64,000 nucleotides of DNA from positions 4,154,001 through 4,218,000 of the forward strand of contig JACSVZ010000037.1 of NCBI GenBank assembly GCA_014706295.1, read 5' to 3'. The stretch comes from Lycocorax pyrrhopterus obiensis. Lineage: Eukaryota > Chordata > Aves > Passeriformes > Paradisaeidae. This document shows, piece by piece, positions 15,279-29,100 of this stretch; the stretch's first letter is position 1; each line of letters opens with the position of its first letter. The position numbers and the translations under genes are program-made. The notes under the pieces were generated by a model. It did not search any database and had not been told where the DNA came from. It was given only the letters and a program-made list of their open reading frames with translations.

Positions 15279-15794
15279 CCATGGGGGAGGGGAACAGCTT
15301 TACAGTAATGAAAGAGAAAAGGTAAATGACAGCACTCCTCAATGGCTGTAACCAGCCATGGCAGAGCAGAGGGGAACAGATTGTCCAGCTGTGGCCTTAA
15401 TGAATTCACAATCTTTCTGGAATGCTTCAAGATTTTATTAAGTCAACTCAATTTAGCTAATGCTCCTGTAAAGTCCTGCAGTAAAAACAGTCTCCGGTGC
15501 TTCCCTCCTCCACTGGATCCCCTGGCACAGGCTGGGTCACAGCATCTGCTCCAGGGCAGGGCAGGAACGTGGGTTTGGATCGTGGGAGTGTGTGGAACAC
15601 ACCACCAGCACTGACCAGTGGGTCAGTCTGGCTCCTAAAGCTTTACAGAGTAACTCCGGGTACTGCCATGCACTCTTAGGAGACAAAACTGAAAATATCC
15701 ATCCCTTCCATCACACATCTCACACCCCAGAGCTGCAAACAGAAGGGGCTGCCCAGGGCAGGGGTGGAATCACCATCCCTGCAGGTGTTCCCAA

Positions 15795-15910
15795 AACAGG
15801 TGCATGTGGCACTTGGGGACACGGTTCAGCGGTGACCATGGCTAGGTTAATACCTGGACTCAATGATCCTGGAGGGCTTTTCCAGCCTGAATGATTCTGT
15901 GGTTCTGGTT
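15795..15910 (+). mobile_element. CR1 LINE fragment, 3' end
   Basis: The stretch reads like the avian CR1 3' end: a segment resembling gtggcacttggggacacggt, then tggactcaatgatcctggag and gcttttccagcctgaatgat, ending in the attctgtggttctg-like terminal direct repeats. The order is the CR1 sense order, so the copy lies on the plus strand, antisense to RERE. Only about 115 bp remains, which is normal for heavily 5'-truncated CR1 copies. Identification is from memory of CR1 consensus features, with several mismatches, so it is an old copy. Confidence 0.75.
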
Positions 15911-18900
15911 CTTCTTATGAATCCACACCCAGGGAGAGAAAATGTGGAACTCCTGCCTTGGTCTGAACAAGCTGAAGGACTGAAAACACGCAGCAGGGCC
16001 GAGAGGAGCAGCTCTGTGCAGCTCCAGGAGTTGAACTTGGCCATTTTTACAGTGCAAAGCTCGGGCTCGGTGCCTCTGCCAACCATGACAAATAGGTTTG
16101 CACATGCTCTAATTAAGCAGTAAGTCTCAGCAGCTTGTTCAGTAGCACTGATTAATGTCCACCTTGGGTGCACAGGAATCCTGCATATTCCAACACATTA
16201 CTGAGATTTTAAGAGAGGCTTTTAAAAATCAAGCAATATTTTACTTAACACTACAAAAAACCCCATTAAAAATCGTGGGATGCTCTCTAAGGAATCCCCG
16301 GCAGGTCTCAGCTCTCTGGCAGATTTTAAAAGTAAGAGGCATTTTACCTTGCAGCTCCCCTGGCCATTTGTTATCTCCTGGATGGCAGCACAGCTCTGTC
16401 TCCATGGCCCCTGCTATGAACTCCACCTCTGGTTTTGGGAGATTGGCTGCCCCCCACTGTTTCCTTGCTCTGCACACAGCAAGGTTAAGCTCCCTGGTTT
16501 CATTTTTTTTATTTGGAACTCCTGGCAAACAGGCTGGGCAAGTGGGAATCCAAAGAGGAGGCAGGTGTGTAACAAACCCAGGCTGACTCCTTGGGTTTTA
16601 TGCTGTCAATTTACTCCCAACACAGGAACAGTCACAGAATTTCCTGGGAACCCAGCCGAGGCTCCATCTGCATCTTCTGGATTTCATTTTGTTGTGGAAA
16701 AAACCTGCAATCACATACAGCTTTATGCTTTCTAATTGTTTTTGCTAAATGAGTACTGGTACCCTACTTAGTCCCCCAAACACCAGGGGAAGAGGGAGCT
16801 TCTCTCTCCTACAAATGAAGATTTTGTCTGAAGAGCTGCCACAGGTCCTGAGAGAACCAGGGCACCCCTTAGAGTGCTAAAATAAGCTTGGAACCTGAAG
16901 ATTTCACTCCCAAGTTCCTCAAGCAGTGAAGAGACTACAATAATTTCATTGTGCATGTTACCTAAACACACAGGTCACTGCTGTAATTGCCCCAGGAGAA
17001 CAGATTTGCCCTTCTCAACTCCTACTAATTCTTCCACATTACGGGTGAGTAATGGAGTCACTGTTAGAGAAGAGAGTCAGTGCAGGGACTGCAAAGTCAA
17101 GGGGAAAAAAGGAAAGGAATACATGAGCTGGATGTAAATAATCTCTCCTCCAAAACAAACTTTATCTGCAGTAACACAGCAACACTCGACCACTGTACAG
17201 CATCTTCCATTTGATGACAAAGTCAATGAAGTTTCACAAATTAAGTCTCGGCACATCCTTTTGAAGTTTTATGGTGTGGGGAAACAAAGAGACAGAAGAT
17301 TTATAAATTGGCTGAGATCAATCCTGAGTGGGAAGGACAACTGTGCCGATTAACCTCCAGCTCTGTGAGCGGCTCCAACACTGACAGCCTCTGAAATTCC
17401 TTCATAATTCCAACCCAGGCCTACTGGACAGGCTTATCCATCCTTACCAAGCACTGGACTGGCTGAGTGTTCAACATTCACTTTCCTTTTGCCCTCAACA
17501 CAAGCTGCTCTTTCTTACAGCTGGACATCTCTGTCTCACTCCCGCCTCCTGACTGTAGCAAACCACAGAGAAATCTGAACTATCCTGAAAAAAAACCAGT
17601 AACATCTCTCTGTGCCACATCTAACTCACCATTCTCATGTAGTTCATTTGTTTGTCTTTTCCAGTGTTTGTAATTAAGGTTGCACAAACTGGCAGGAAAT
17701 AAGATAATTAACATTTTATGGAATTTACCCTCGCTATCGGCTCTATGCAAACAATTCTTTTTTCTCCCATTTTTAGGGATTTAAGTACCTGCTTTAACAG
17801 TTCTGCAAAACAAATGCACAGCACACTGGGGCATTGTTTTAAGGCTCAGCCCCAGTTAAAAGCTGCCGCCCCTCTCTGCAACTGTACGTGGGGCCAGAAT
17901 GAAAAGAAAGCTTTCGTAATTAAGGCTTCTTCCTCCAGAGACTCCTCTTTGTTAATCAACAGAGTTCCCAATGCCCACAGGAACTCACACACTGTTGGCT
18001 GCATCCATTATTAATTATCAGAGCCTGGCTTTAGCAGTGGCAGTGGTGGCTCCCCAGGCCCGGGCAGCACTGCCAGGGTCACCAGGTATGTCCCAGAGGC
18101 ATCTCTGGGGCTGCAGCAACCCCGGGGTTACCAAAACAGGGCAGTTAAGGACCTCAGTGCCTTATATGCATTTGTTGAGTATTTATCTTCTACTCAGCTT
18201 TCCCTTTGCAACTTGCATTATCAACATTTCTGGGGTGAGAAATCCTGTTTTGCTCGACCACTTACATCTCCAATAATTTAACTTTACCCTGCACACACCT
18301 CTCAGCCACTGCCCAGCTGCAGCACGGGGGGCTCCCCCTCCAGCAGAGCCCAATTCTGCAGCACTGCTGGGCTGTTCTCACCCCTGAGCACACACACAGG
18401 GCCAGGTGAATGAGGCACAACGTGGTTCTGAGGAACAGAGCTGAAATGCCTCAGCAAAGATGGCCCAAGGTGCTGTTTTGTCGAGCCAGCAGTTCTCCTG
18501 TTCCGTTTTACAGCCCACATCAAAGTCCTGGGGCTCACAGCCAGCCCAGGCAGCATCTCTCCCTGCCAGCCTCTTGTTAAGGGCAGGTTCTCAATATCTG
18601 AACTCACACACCAGGACAAAAGGAGAGTGGGATAAATACCCAGACAAATTAATGCCAGTTATTGAGGAAAGCTTTCAGGGCATTGTCTGCACTGGATCGT
18701 GTCTTTCCCACTCCACTTCCACCTGTCCATCAACGCTGTTACAATGAGAATTTAGCAGCACAACACCCAGAACAGGATTTTCTCAATGGAGGTGCCAATT
18801 ATCCCTTTAACTGCACTTTCTTTTTGCACCAGCTCAATAATTAAGTTTCTTGATTGGATATTGCTGGGGTTCAGGTTGTGGAACAAAACCCCATTTCCCT

Positions 18901-20119
18901 GCTGCTGGCTACATCCTGAGGACACCTTTCCCAGAGCCCAAAACATATCCCATTTTCACTCTCTAAAGCCAAAGTAGCCATGGTTCCTGTGGGGGTGTGT
19001 CAGGGAGAAGCGAGCCATGAAGCCATAAAGCACTTCCAACTACCACACTCCATCCTGTAAACATTTTTCTATTTATCTGCCCTTCATTACATGCACAATC
19101 TTATTATCTCTGCACATCCTCAAAGCGACAGCCGTCAGGGTCACCCTATAAAATATACATGGGCAATGTTACATCTAATGACTGGAGCAGGCAGGGAAAT
19201 GAAGGATGGGAGGAGTGGAAAACCGCAGGATGTTTGAAAGGGATCATCAGTTATATCTGTGCATTTCCTGAGGTGATAATTGAATGACACTGGCTGGGAG
19301 GAAAATCCATTTTTGAGCCTCAGAAAGGACTGTTAAGAAAGAACTGTTTTTGTGCTGGCAGCACGTAATGGCTGCCAGGAAATGGGAACGGCTCCTTCAG
19401 CCACAGCAGCTCCTCTGCTCCATGGATTTTACACAGGGGCTGAGAATCAGATCGAGTGCAATCACCTACTCGAGCCAATAAAAAAATATTGACGGATTTT
19501 GGTCATTTCATCTGCCACCCAGACTGCCTGTTGTTGTGGTTTGCATGTCAGCTTTAATTAATTTAAGTGAAAGGCCAATTTGTGTATGTGCATGAGAAAG
19601 GGACACTCCAAACACAAGGACAGAGCACTGTCTACTTTCACCATTTCTGTTTAAACAAAGTATTAAACATTTAATTCTGCTATTCAGCAGGGAACTTAAT
19701 CCCCCTGCATCTCAGGAAGGTGTACAGATGCTCATTTGTTTCCCAACAACTGAAATTAGGCTTGTAATTATTAAGGAAGTTTTCCTACTTCAGAAATATT
19801 TTCATTATTTCATCATGCCACTTTTACAAAGAGAATGACACTGTATTTACCAAAACCTTTCCTGAGCTGTAACTGTTAGCTGATTTTTTTCTGCTAGGTG
19901 ATGACTTCACAGCAATAATTCCAGTTGGTATTTCAACCAAACCATGCCCAGGAATTGTCACTTGGGATCAATACTCTCATCACTGCAGCCCTGCCCTGGG
20001 CTCTCTGGGGGGACAGACACTGGAGGGCTGCTGGAAAACACTGACCTGGAGCTCAGAATCACGGTGGGTTTCTCCCACCGCAGTACTGGGGAGGGGCAAT
20101 ACGATAACCTCCACATTCA

Positions 20120-20129
20120 CCCCCCCCCC
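20120..20129 (+). repeat. Poly(C) run, C10
   Basis: Ten consecutive C bases in the 26-kb intron. I see nothing further. Confidence 0.9.
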
Positions 20130-23100
20130 AGAGCTACACCAGCATTCCAAAGCTCAGGGAATTCCCCTCCTGTCCAGCTGGAAATGCCCCCAGATAAGAT
20201 GGATGACACCTTGCTGATGTGAAGAGAGGATTCCCAGTGGGGAAGAGCTCTCACTGTGCAAAGCACGTCCCTGGCCCCGCTCACCTGAGCAGCCACTGGG
20301 GCCTCTCACACTGAACAGAGTTTCCAGTTGTCTTCCAAGCCCCAGTTTATGTCACCAACTGGTCCCCGCATGGGCAAAGCAGGCTGAACACCCTCCTCAC
20401 TCAACACCTCTGGGGCACCTTGGATGGGCTGGAAAAATGTTCCAATCCCCAGGCTGCCGCTGCCTCTCTGTAACAGCCAAACGTAAATCCTACAGCATTT
20501 TATGGGCCACCAAGGACTGTCCTCCTGGTAATTAGAGCTGGGGCTTCTGTTTGCTTCCTTGTATGAAGCTGTCCCCCGGCCTCCCCAGGTTAAGTTAGAA
20601 CAGATTGTATTAGCAGGTTTTACATTACCAGTACTGGACACTGAGAAGACAACACACCACAGCACCAAGGAAACAAACCCACTCAAAGGAACAAATACAG
20701 ATTCTGAAATTTTGATCTGATCTTCCATTTTCAATAGGGCAAGGAGAGCTGAGAGGTGAGGAAGAACTGGCCACTTGTTTCTCACATGTCATATTCTGTA
20801 ATTGCTTTTATTTAAAAACAGAAATCAGAATTGAAGGTCCACTTCGTCCTGTGACAACCACCAGCAATGCAGCTTTGCCAGCAGCAGCACTGTTTGAACT
20901 CCTGATGTGTCTGACCACTGACCTGCATTCCACACTCCATGGACCAGATGTTTCAGGTTTTCCAAACACATCTGTGCTGAATCACACAAAGCCTGGCTTG
21001 TCAAATGTACACACTCTCCTCCCTGACACAGCTTCCTCCTTCCGAGCTCGTGACCCGTGGGGGAGCTGCTGGGGTTTACGAGTTTATTAAAAAAACAGCA
21101 GCAATCAGAAAGTATGGGAAATTATACAGGAGACAAACGCTGTACTGCTAATGAGGAATGGGAAGATGTAATCCCCTGGAAACAACAATTTAAAAAGTCC
21201 TCACACCTGGTTATTTCACGATGAAAACTATCAACCCCAATTCCATGCTGAAGACAGACAGAATGTGACCTCTTAATAAAAATCACTAGCACAGGATGAC
21301 CAACATCTGAACAGGCCAGATGGAGGAAGAATCCCGTCCACTTTACACCTGGCAAATATCAAGTGAACTCAGACAAACCACCAGCTTATCACTGAAAAGT
21401 CACCCACGCCACAGAGGGTGAGGGAGGATGGGCTCCTGCCCTGAGTTATGGACAAAGCAAACAAAACCTCTCAGCAGAGTCCTTGTCATTAAGCCCTGAT
21501 TTTAAACAGACTCTGTTCCTTTCAGATCTGGTCCCTGAACAGCTGTTTTCCTTTTACTGCTCTCCAAGAACAGCTCCTTAAACCAGTAGATTTTCTAGAT
21601 TAAGCGTGGAAGGTTGAGGGGTATTTCAGTGTTTTCCTGTTTATCAGAGCAATATATGAGAAGAGGAATATTGAAGCAGGACATCAAGCAACCCCTCACC
21701 CCCAAACCACAAAGAACTGCCACGTAAGCTGCTTATCCCTCAGTTATTGTTGCTTCCCTCCAGTCTCAAATTCTTTCTGTCAGGAAAAATCCTTAGCAAG
21801 CAAAATTTAACTAGAAGACAAAGCTAAGAGTTGTAAAGCAGCATTAGAAAGAGCAATTCATTGTAGCTCTCTATAATACCTATACAGTGAGCTCAGAAGT
21901 GAAAGAAATTACCAATTCTTTCCAGTTCTGTTCCACCCTGGTGTCTCCAGCAAACATTAATCCAAGCTGCTCCCTCAGAACATGAGCTTGATCCCCACAA
22001 TGAGGGGTAGGGGAAAAAGGCAGCAGTAATTTGGGGCATGACTTGGGGCTCTGACTCCTGAGGTGCTGCAAACCGAACCGCAGCTCAGCCCAGGCCCCCG
22101 CTCGCCCTCCCGTCCAGGGCACAGCCCCGTTCCTCACACAAACACTGCACAGCCTCACCCAGCTGCACCAGAGTGAGCTCAGGAATTCTCTCCTGTGCCA
22201 GCCAGCCACTGCCAGCGGCCTTGGGAACAGGGACAGCGGCTGCTCCGGTGTTCCACAGGCAGGAGGTGACACCTCCGAGCCCCCGCCCCGCGTCTCTCGG
22301 GCCCAGCGTGGCAGTGCCACCCCGCAGACAGGGAGGGATCAGTTTAATTACAGCTTCAATTCATCACAGCACCAAGGTGTCAGAAACCAGGAGAGAAGCC
22401 CTTAGAACAGGGAACTTCAAACCAACAGCAAAGGAGATGTTACATCAGTACTTGCTGGCCTCCTCCTCTGGGAGAAAGCGAAGCTGCCTGGTTGATGTTT
22501 CTACTTGTGTGGCTCTTGGAAGGACAAATTGTTATTAACTGATAAGCTGCAGCCACAGAGTTTCTCAAAGTGTTGAAATAATAATCTCCAACCCGTGCGC
22601 TGTCTGCAAACAAAACTGCACACAGAAACATCCTGCTCTCTGCTTCATCCCTGATAGCCAAAATTCCCCACTGCATTTTTCTCTTTAAACTCTGTTTTTC
22701 TGAAACAGGTTTACTTCCCCTGCAAGCAAACCAACCATCCTGTGGTTCTAGACTAAGCACAAGAGCTTTCATCTATTAGAAAGTTTCACTTAGTTCTGGA
22801 TTTCATGGACTACAGCAAAGTATCACACCCTAAATAAATTCTTCAGAAAGATGCAGAGACCCAGAGGCACAACTCAGTGCTGGAAAAAGGCCTGAAATGG
22901 GTGTTCAGGGTGCTGATTTGGCTGCCATGTGTATGTATGGAAACTGGAGTGCCAAAAGTGTATTTGGGGGGATACATTCTGATTTTCCCTTCTGACTGTG
23001 GAAGATTTCCATTTGTGAAACGAGCAGTGTTTGACACGGTGCTTGGGCTCGTGGCCAAGCTCAGCAAACAACCACAGGCAGGGCACGAGGAACATTTCCT

Positions 23101-26100
23101 GCAGACATGAACACTTGTAACTCCTGTGAAGGGTTTCTCTGTTGCTGCCCCATCACATCAATCCTGGAGAAACAGTCAGCCTCAAAAGGCCACGGTGACA
23201 CTGGGACAAACCTTCCTGGGAACCCCCAGCTCCTGTCTCTGCCTTTCTCCATCCATCCTGCTTTTCTCCAAAGCTGGTTCTACCCTCCACAAACCCCAGA
23301 TTTCACAGCCTTAGGAAAAGCCACAGACTCAAGATGCCAGTTCCTGTCTAATTACAAACACAGCCAACGACCCAAGCAGCTGACACAACCAAGGCACAGA
23401 TCCTGCAATCACAGGGATCTGAGACATTACACAGCTCTGGAAAATAAACCCTGTGGCATGTGAAAGACACACCGCAAAAGCTATTTTCTCCTTAAAAAAA
23501 ACCCACTTTACTATGCTGGATCTGCCCACATGTAAGCACAGGGGATGTTCTGAGAGTCTCACGTAGCATTCCATAACTAATTCTAACTCTCCTGCTTTTC
23601 CCCCTCATTAAACTCATCACAGGAACACTGCTAACACACTGAATCTATTTTTGGTCCATCCTTGCAGGTGTTGTTTGTAAGGGAAATAAGTAATTTCTCT
23701 AATAATTTCAATTGCTCAGGCCTCAAATGTGAAATCAGTCTGGAATTCAGCCCATTCCCACAGGATGTGAGGATAAACCAGGATTCCCTGTGCCTATACA
23801 CTGCTGTCAGCAACTGCTACCGAGCAAAACAGGACAAAACGTGGCATCTTTGGGCGAGCAACCCTTGTGAAGTTTGTGTACATCCTAACGAAGCTGAGCT
23901 GCCTCAGGGATACAGGAGGGCAACACTGCAAACCCTCAAACTTCAGTGAAATGGGGATGCTGTGATCTAAACTCGAAGCTAGACAAATACTAAAACATTT
24001 TAAAAGAGTAGGAGATGAGGGAGGAGAAGCAAAGAAACACCCCTTGCAAATAAAAAACAAACAAAGCCAAACAAAAAACCCCAACAAAACTGCAAGTGAC
24101 ACAAATTATTCTCTCACAGTCAATCACACCAGTTACCTTGAGCAGGGAAACATCCAATAACTAGAGCTCAAACAGGCAGAAGTTCCCAGAGCACCCACGA
24201 AAATTCAAGTTTTCAAAAACACACTAAAAGTGGAAAAAGGTCTGTAAGTGGGTATCACACATAACTGAATTAAAACAGCTAAGCTCTTAGAGTGGCCCTA
24301 TTTATTTTGGTACATTTTATACTTCAAACCCTGGAGTCCTTGCTGAGCTCCCCCGACCCGCACACGCTTCCCCTCCAGGAGGGCCCAAAGCAGCAGGAGA
24401 GGTTTGTGTTACTCGTGTTTCCCTAATCCATCACACACATGCTACTGCAAAGTGGGCTCATAATTGAAACCACTCCAGCTGTCAAACACACCAACAAAGC
24501 CCTGGCTGTGGTTCACTGGCCGGGTTTTGCTGTGGTTTGGTTCCTCACCAGGCTCAGAAAAATCTGCAGCCCATGACCCCGGAGAGGCAGCGGGGCCCCG
24601 AGCAGGTGTGGGGCTGCGAGGTGAGCACAGCTCCAGCAGCTCCTCCTGCAGAAGGGCTCTGCACCCATCAAACGAATTCATTACTGGGTGCACCTCGGTT
24701 CTGTTCAAAGGCGCAGGTACCTGCAACTTATTTTCTCTGCATGTCCAAGGGCAGATATCCCATGGCCAAGAGATCCCTGGGGAGCAGGGAAGCGGAGCTG
24801 CCAGGAGCCCAGCAGCCTTGGAGCGAGCCATGTCAACATTAATTACGATGGAGACAGGGCAAAACACCACAGAGGCAACAAAGCGTTGGCAGCAGCTCAC
24901 TGACTTAATTCCTCACTTCCCTGCTGCCCTTTCCAAACTCTGCTCATGACACGAAGTGGAAATCCCCACTCCCTCCTGCAGATCAAGGTGACCTTGGGAA
25001 GTGGGGGGGAATGACCTCAGGGAGCTGCCTGTCCCAGGTGCCCCCAGCCCTGTCCTAGCTGGGGACACCCATCCACACCCTGCAGGCCTCATTAAGGGTC
25101 AGGCAGAGCAGATCCATCAATGTCCATCCACTGATTTCCACGAGCTGTGTTTCCCTGCTCCATCTGCAAAGAGCCAACTGCAGAACTATCCCCATTCCAG
25201 AAACTGCCCCTCCTCAGGAGCTGTCCTGCTGCCAGCAGAGCAACTTTACAACTACACTACAACTACAGCTGGAGACTGATTGAACAGAGTGCTTGGGAAG
25301 CAGGTTACACACTGGGCTCTTCTCACCACTGAAGGAGAGAGGATGCATCGCTGGAGAGAGACTGAAGCAAAAATATCCGAAAAATCAGAACTTCTAATTC
25401 CTAAAATACCATGTCCCTGCTAGTCTGGGTTTGGGTTGGGGTTTTTTGTTGTTGCTGTTGATTTGTTTTGGGGTTTTCCCCTCATTTTGACATGACCTTT
25501 ATGGAATGACAAACCCAGACTGAGCAGTGCACCAGAAATGCTGTTTATCCACAGCCTGCAGGATTCCATCCACAATTTCAGCTCAGAGATGACAACTAAA
25601 GCAGTCAAACATAATGCCAAACTCAGTTTTAAACATTTCCCATATCTTTGCTATGTAAGTTCCCTTGAAAAGGTCAAAGCAGAACTTCGGCAACTCAAAG
25701 AAATCCAAACCCTTAATGCCGGTTTGGCGCAGACATAAAGACCTAAACCCAGCGATTCAGAGGTGATTCACAGGATTTGTTACGTATTACTTAATTGCTG
25801 AAGCAATGAAAACTCGTGCAGTCGCAGTCTGTAAATGCCAGCACGGCAGAGCTGTGACTCAGGACTGTGCAAACAGGGGACGAGGGCTGTAAAGGAGTGA
25901 CTGGATGAGGTGGGACACGGGAGGGGGATTTTCACTGACACCCGGAACAGCCCCGTGGATTTGTTTCAGCTGCCCTGTTAATGTGTTCCGTGGAAAAACA
26001 GTCAGGAGAGAGGGGCAAGTGGGATCATTCACAACCACAAACAGCAGCTCACAATATCCATGTTTCTCTACAGCAGCTACACTCCTATTAAACAAAACCT

Positions 26101-29100
26101 TCTCAAAGTAAATGCAGGATTTCCAAATATCTCCTGGGCAGTGCTGGGTTACAACTCTCTGGTTACTCAAATCCACCAAGACTTCTCTCCTCTTCATCCT
26201 TTAGCTGAAAATCATTTCCATTATTTTTAAAGTCTTTCAAGTTTAAGACACACAGATTTGTCTGAAACAAAACCACTATGAACCTTAGTATAGAATAAAT
26301 AAGTGGCAGATAGGAAGGGGAGTTTATGCCCACAGTGAGCAGACAACTTCTTTTCAGAAGCTCTTATGCTCACCAAAAAGCAATATTTTTTAAAGCCAGG
26401 CAACAACAACAAGAAAAAAGATCTATCCCATCAAACGGCACAGAGTAAGAACAAGAGCTGGAATTGTTAAATCAATACAACTTCAGCACAGCACTGAGGG
26501 AGGGAGGCCTTTGTCCCCATCACTTCTCCCCAGCAAGGTGAAGGTCCAGTTACACAACCCAGAGTTGTTCTACAGTCTGGATCTCCTTTGGCAGTGGGAT
26601 CAGGAGAAATGCATTTTTCCATATGCTCTTTTAGAGCCCAGATGTGCAAGGTTTATGGCAAATAGTTTTAATCGCATCTCAACGGGCAGGGTTTTGCAGA
26701 ACAAAACCAAGGTCTAAACCAAACCCCTCCCGTTTCTGTCCATTCTGTTCTCCCAGTCTGCAAGCCATCTTCCATCCCAGCTGTGTTCCTGCAATGCACT
26801 GAAGGAATCCACGTAGGAAGTGTTGCGTGTGTGACAGAAAAGTGCAGAGGAGGCAGACAAGCTCCAGTGAAGCACAACAACCAAAGGTGAAGAACCCTGC
26901 CCAGACAAAACAACAACAACTTACTGCACTAAGTAAATTCACCCTCAACCCTAAAAGCAACTTCAGGGAAGGGAAAGTAACAGATGGAAAGTAGAAGACT
27001 GCAGGAACAGGGCAAGGAGAGAGAAAAGGGTTGGGTTTATAGCTTAGTGGGGTTTCTTTTGGTTTTACTTCGGCTTGTTTGTTGGGATGGTGGCATGATT
27101 TATTTCTCCAGCTCCCTCTCATTGCAACTGAGGTAATGAAAGGCTCAAGCTTTGGCAAAGATCCCCTCCTTAGCCATAAAAATAAAAAAGAACCGTAATT
27201 AAACTTTCCAGAAACAAAGCTAATCAAACTCAACAGTAACAAAGGGCAACAGAAACACATTCACTGTATCAGGTCTTCCTTGCTGGCCCAAAGCCCAGAG
27301 TTTTCATTGCATTTTTTTCCTTGCCCCCAGTTTCACAACAGCATTAACCAGCCCCGGCCCAGGACGCCTCAGCTTTACAAACTCTATTTGTAGGAGATCA
27401 GCTTTTCGTGATCCAAAAACCCAGCATGTGGAAAGTGTTAAGTCTTTCATGTAGTAGAGGAGGTTCTTAAAACTTCTACTGTTCAACTCAGAAATGCTGG
27501 AGCTTCACAGCCCATTAGAGGTTTGTGAACCACAGAGAAGGGCAGAGTTAGCAAAATAAATCAAGAGTTCCTGTGGGATGTCCTGGTGCTTTACACAAGA
27601 GGCACAAAGCAGGCTCCGGGTTAAACAACAGGGAGGACTTCTCAGATTGCAGGAGGAGAGAGCTGGTTTATAACCTGGAATGTGCTCTCCTCTCTTTGAA
27701 GGGTCTGGAGGCATCCTCCAAAATAACTCCGTTTGTGTCAGGGGCACTGCGAGGGAAAAGGGAGCCCAGAAAGTGTCTGGGGGAGGGGGAGGATCAGCTC
27801 AACTGTTCCACCCAAGAACAAACTATTTCACCATGGCAATAAAAGCACTTATCAGCACCTTCTTCATGCCAGATCTCTTCCTGCTGTACAGGAGTTTGGT
27901 AGCGTAAAACAAACAATATTCCCTGCCAGTGTTCCTCACCCCAGATGACCAGAGTCAGGAAGGATTTCCCAACCACCAGGACCGTCAGCAGTTGGGATTT
28001 TGTCATCATTCTTGTAACACTTTGTCTGTTTCTTAAGACTCCAAGTTCCTAAACACAGCAATTACTCAGCAGCTCCTTCACTTCCACCTCCCCAGCTCCT
28101 AAGCTCACAGAGTTTGCAATGAAAAGAGGAATCGACAAATTTAACCTTGAAAGAGCTGAATCAGAAGGAAACACGCCTGTCAACACTCTAGGATTTAAAA
28201 AAGAGATGCACGAAGCAGAAGGTTTTCCGTGGAACCTTCTTTGATCACTCTGGTTGCTGTGACATCACCTGTACCTTCTTAACCAGCTAAAGCAGGAAGG
28301 GAAGGAGGGCTGGATCTCTTTCCTGCAGGACTGTGGTGCTGCAGCAGCAGGATGCAGTCCCTCCTGACTCCGAGGAAAAGGCAAAAACACCACAAATGGG
28401 GGACCCCAGCCTTGCAAGATCCTTATTTCTCACGAGCAGGAGTGGGAAACCCAGAGCCTGAGCATTTCACAGCTTCATAGTTTTGTTTTCCACACAGCAG
28501 GAGACATTAATGCACCTCTTGGCAGGGAAAGAAACCCCTCCATATCCCCCACATCCATAAATCCACCATCGTGCAGGTGCGCAGGGCTATGGCTGAGCCT
28601 TACAGCCACCCTGGCCCCCTGCAGAACAGGAATCCTCCCTTCCCAGCTGCTGGGAGCAAACAGGAGAGGTTCACGTTCACCTAAAGGAACACCATCTTCA
28701 CCTAGAAGTCATCACCAGCATTTTTATGACCTGACAATCTGAATTCTATCACACTCCTAAGCATTCTTCCTTCAGATACAGAATGGAAAGGAAAAACAAA
28801 GCAAAAGCAAATGCAGCAGATTTCAACGTGATGTTAAATGTTTCTTATGCTTACAGAGCCAGTTCTATCCACAAACTGCTTTACCTCCCCTATGGTGCAG
28901 CCTCTAACTCCCCATTCTCACTTCATTCCACCATCTCTGTAATTCCTGGGAGTCTTCCTTGGCATGAAAAAAAACAAGCAGCAAAAAAAACCCCAGTAAT
29001 CAAGCACTGCTTCTTTTTTACAGCTGGTTGGAAACAAAACTGACAAAATGAGTGCATCTGTCTCCTGGAGTTGTTATTGTCTTTTCTCCCAGTGCAGTTC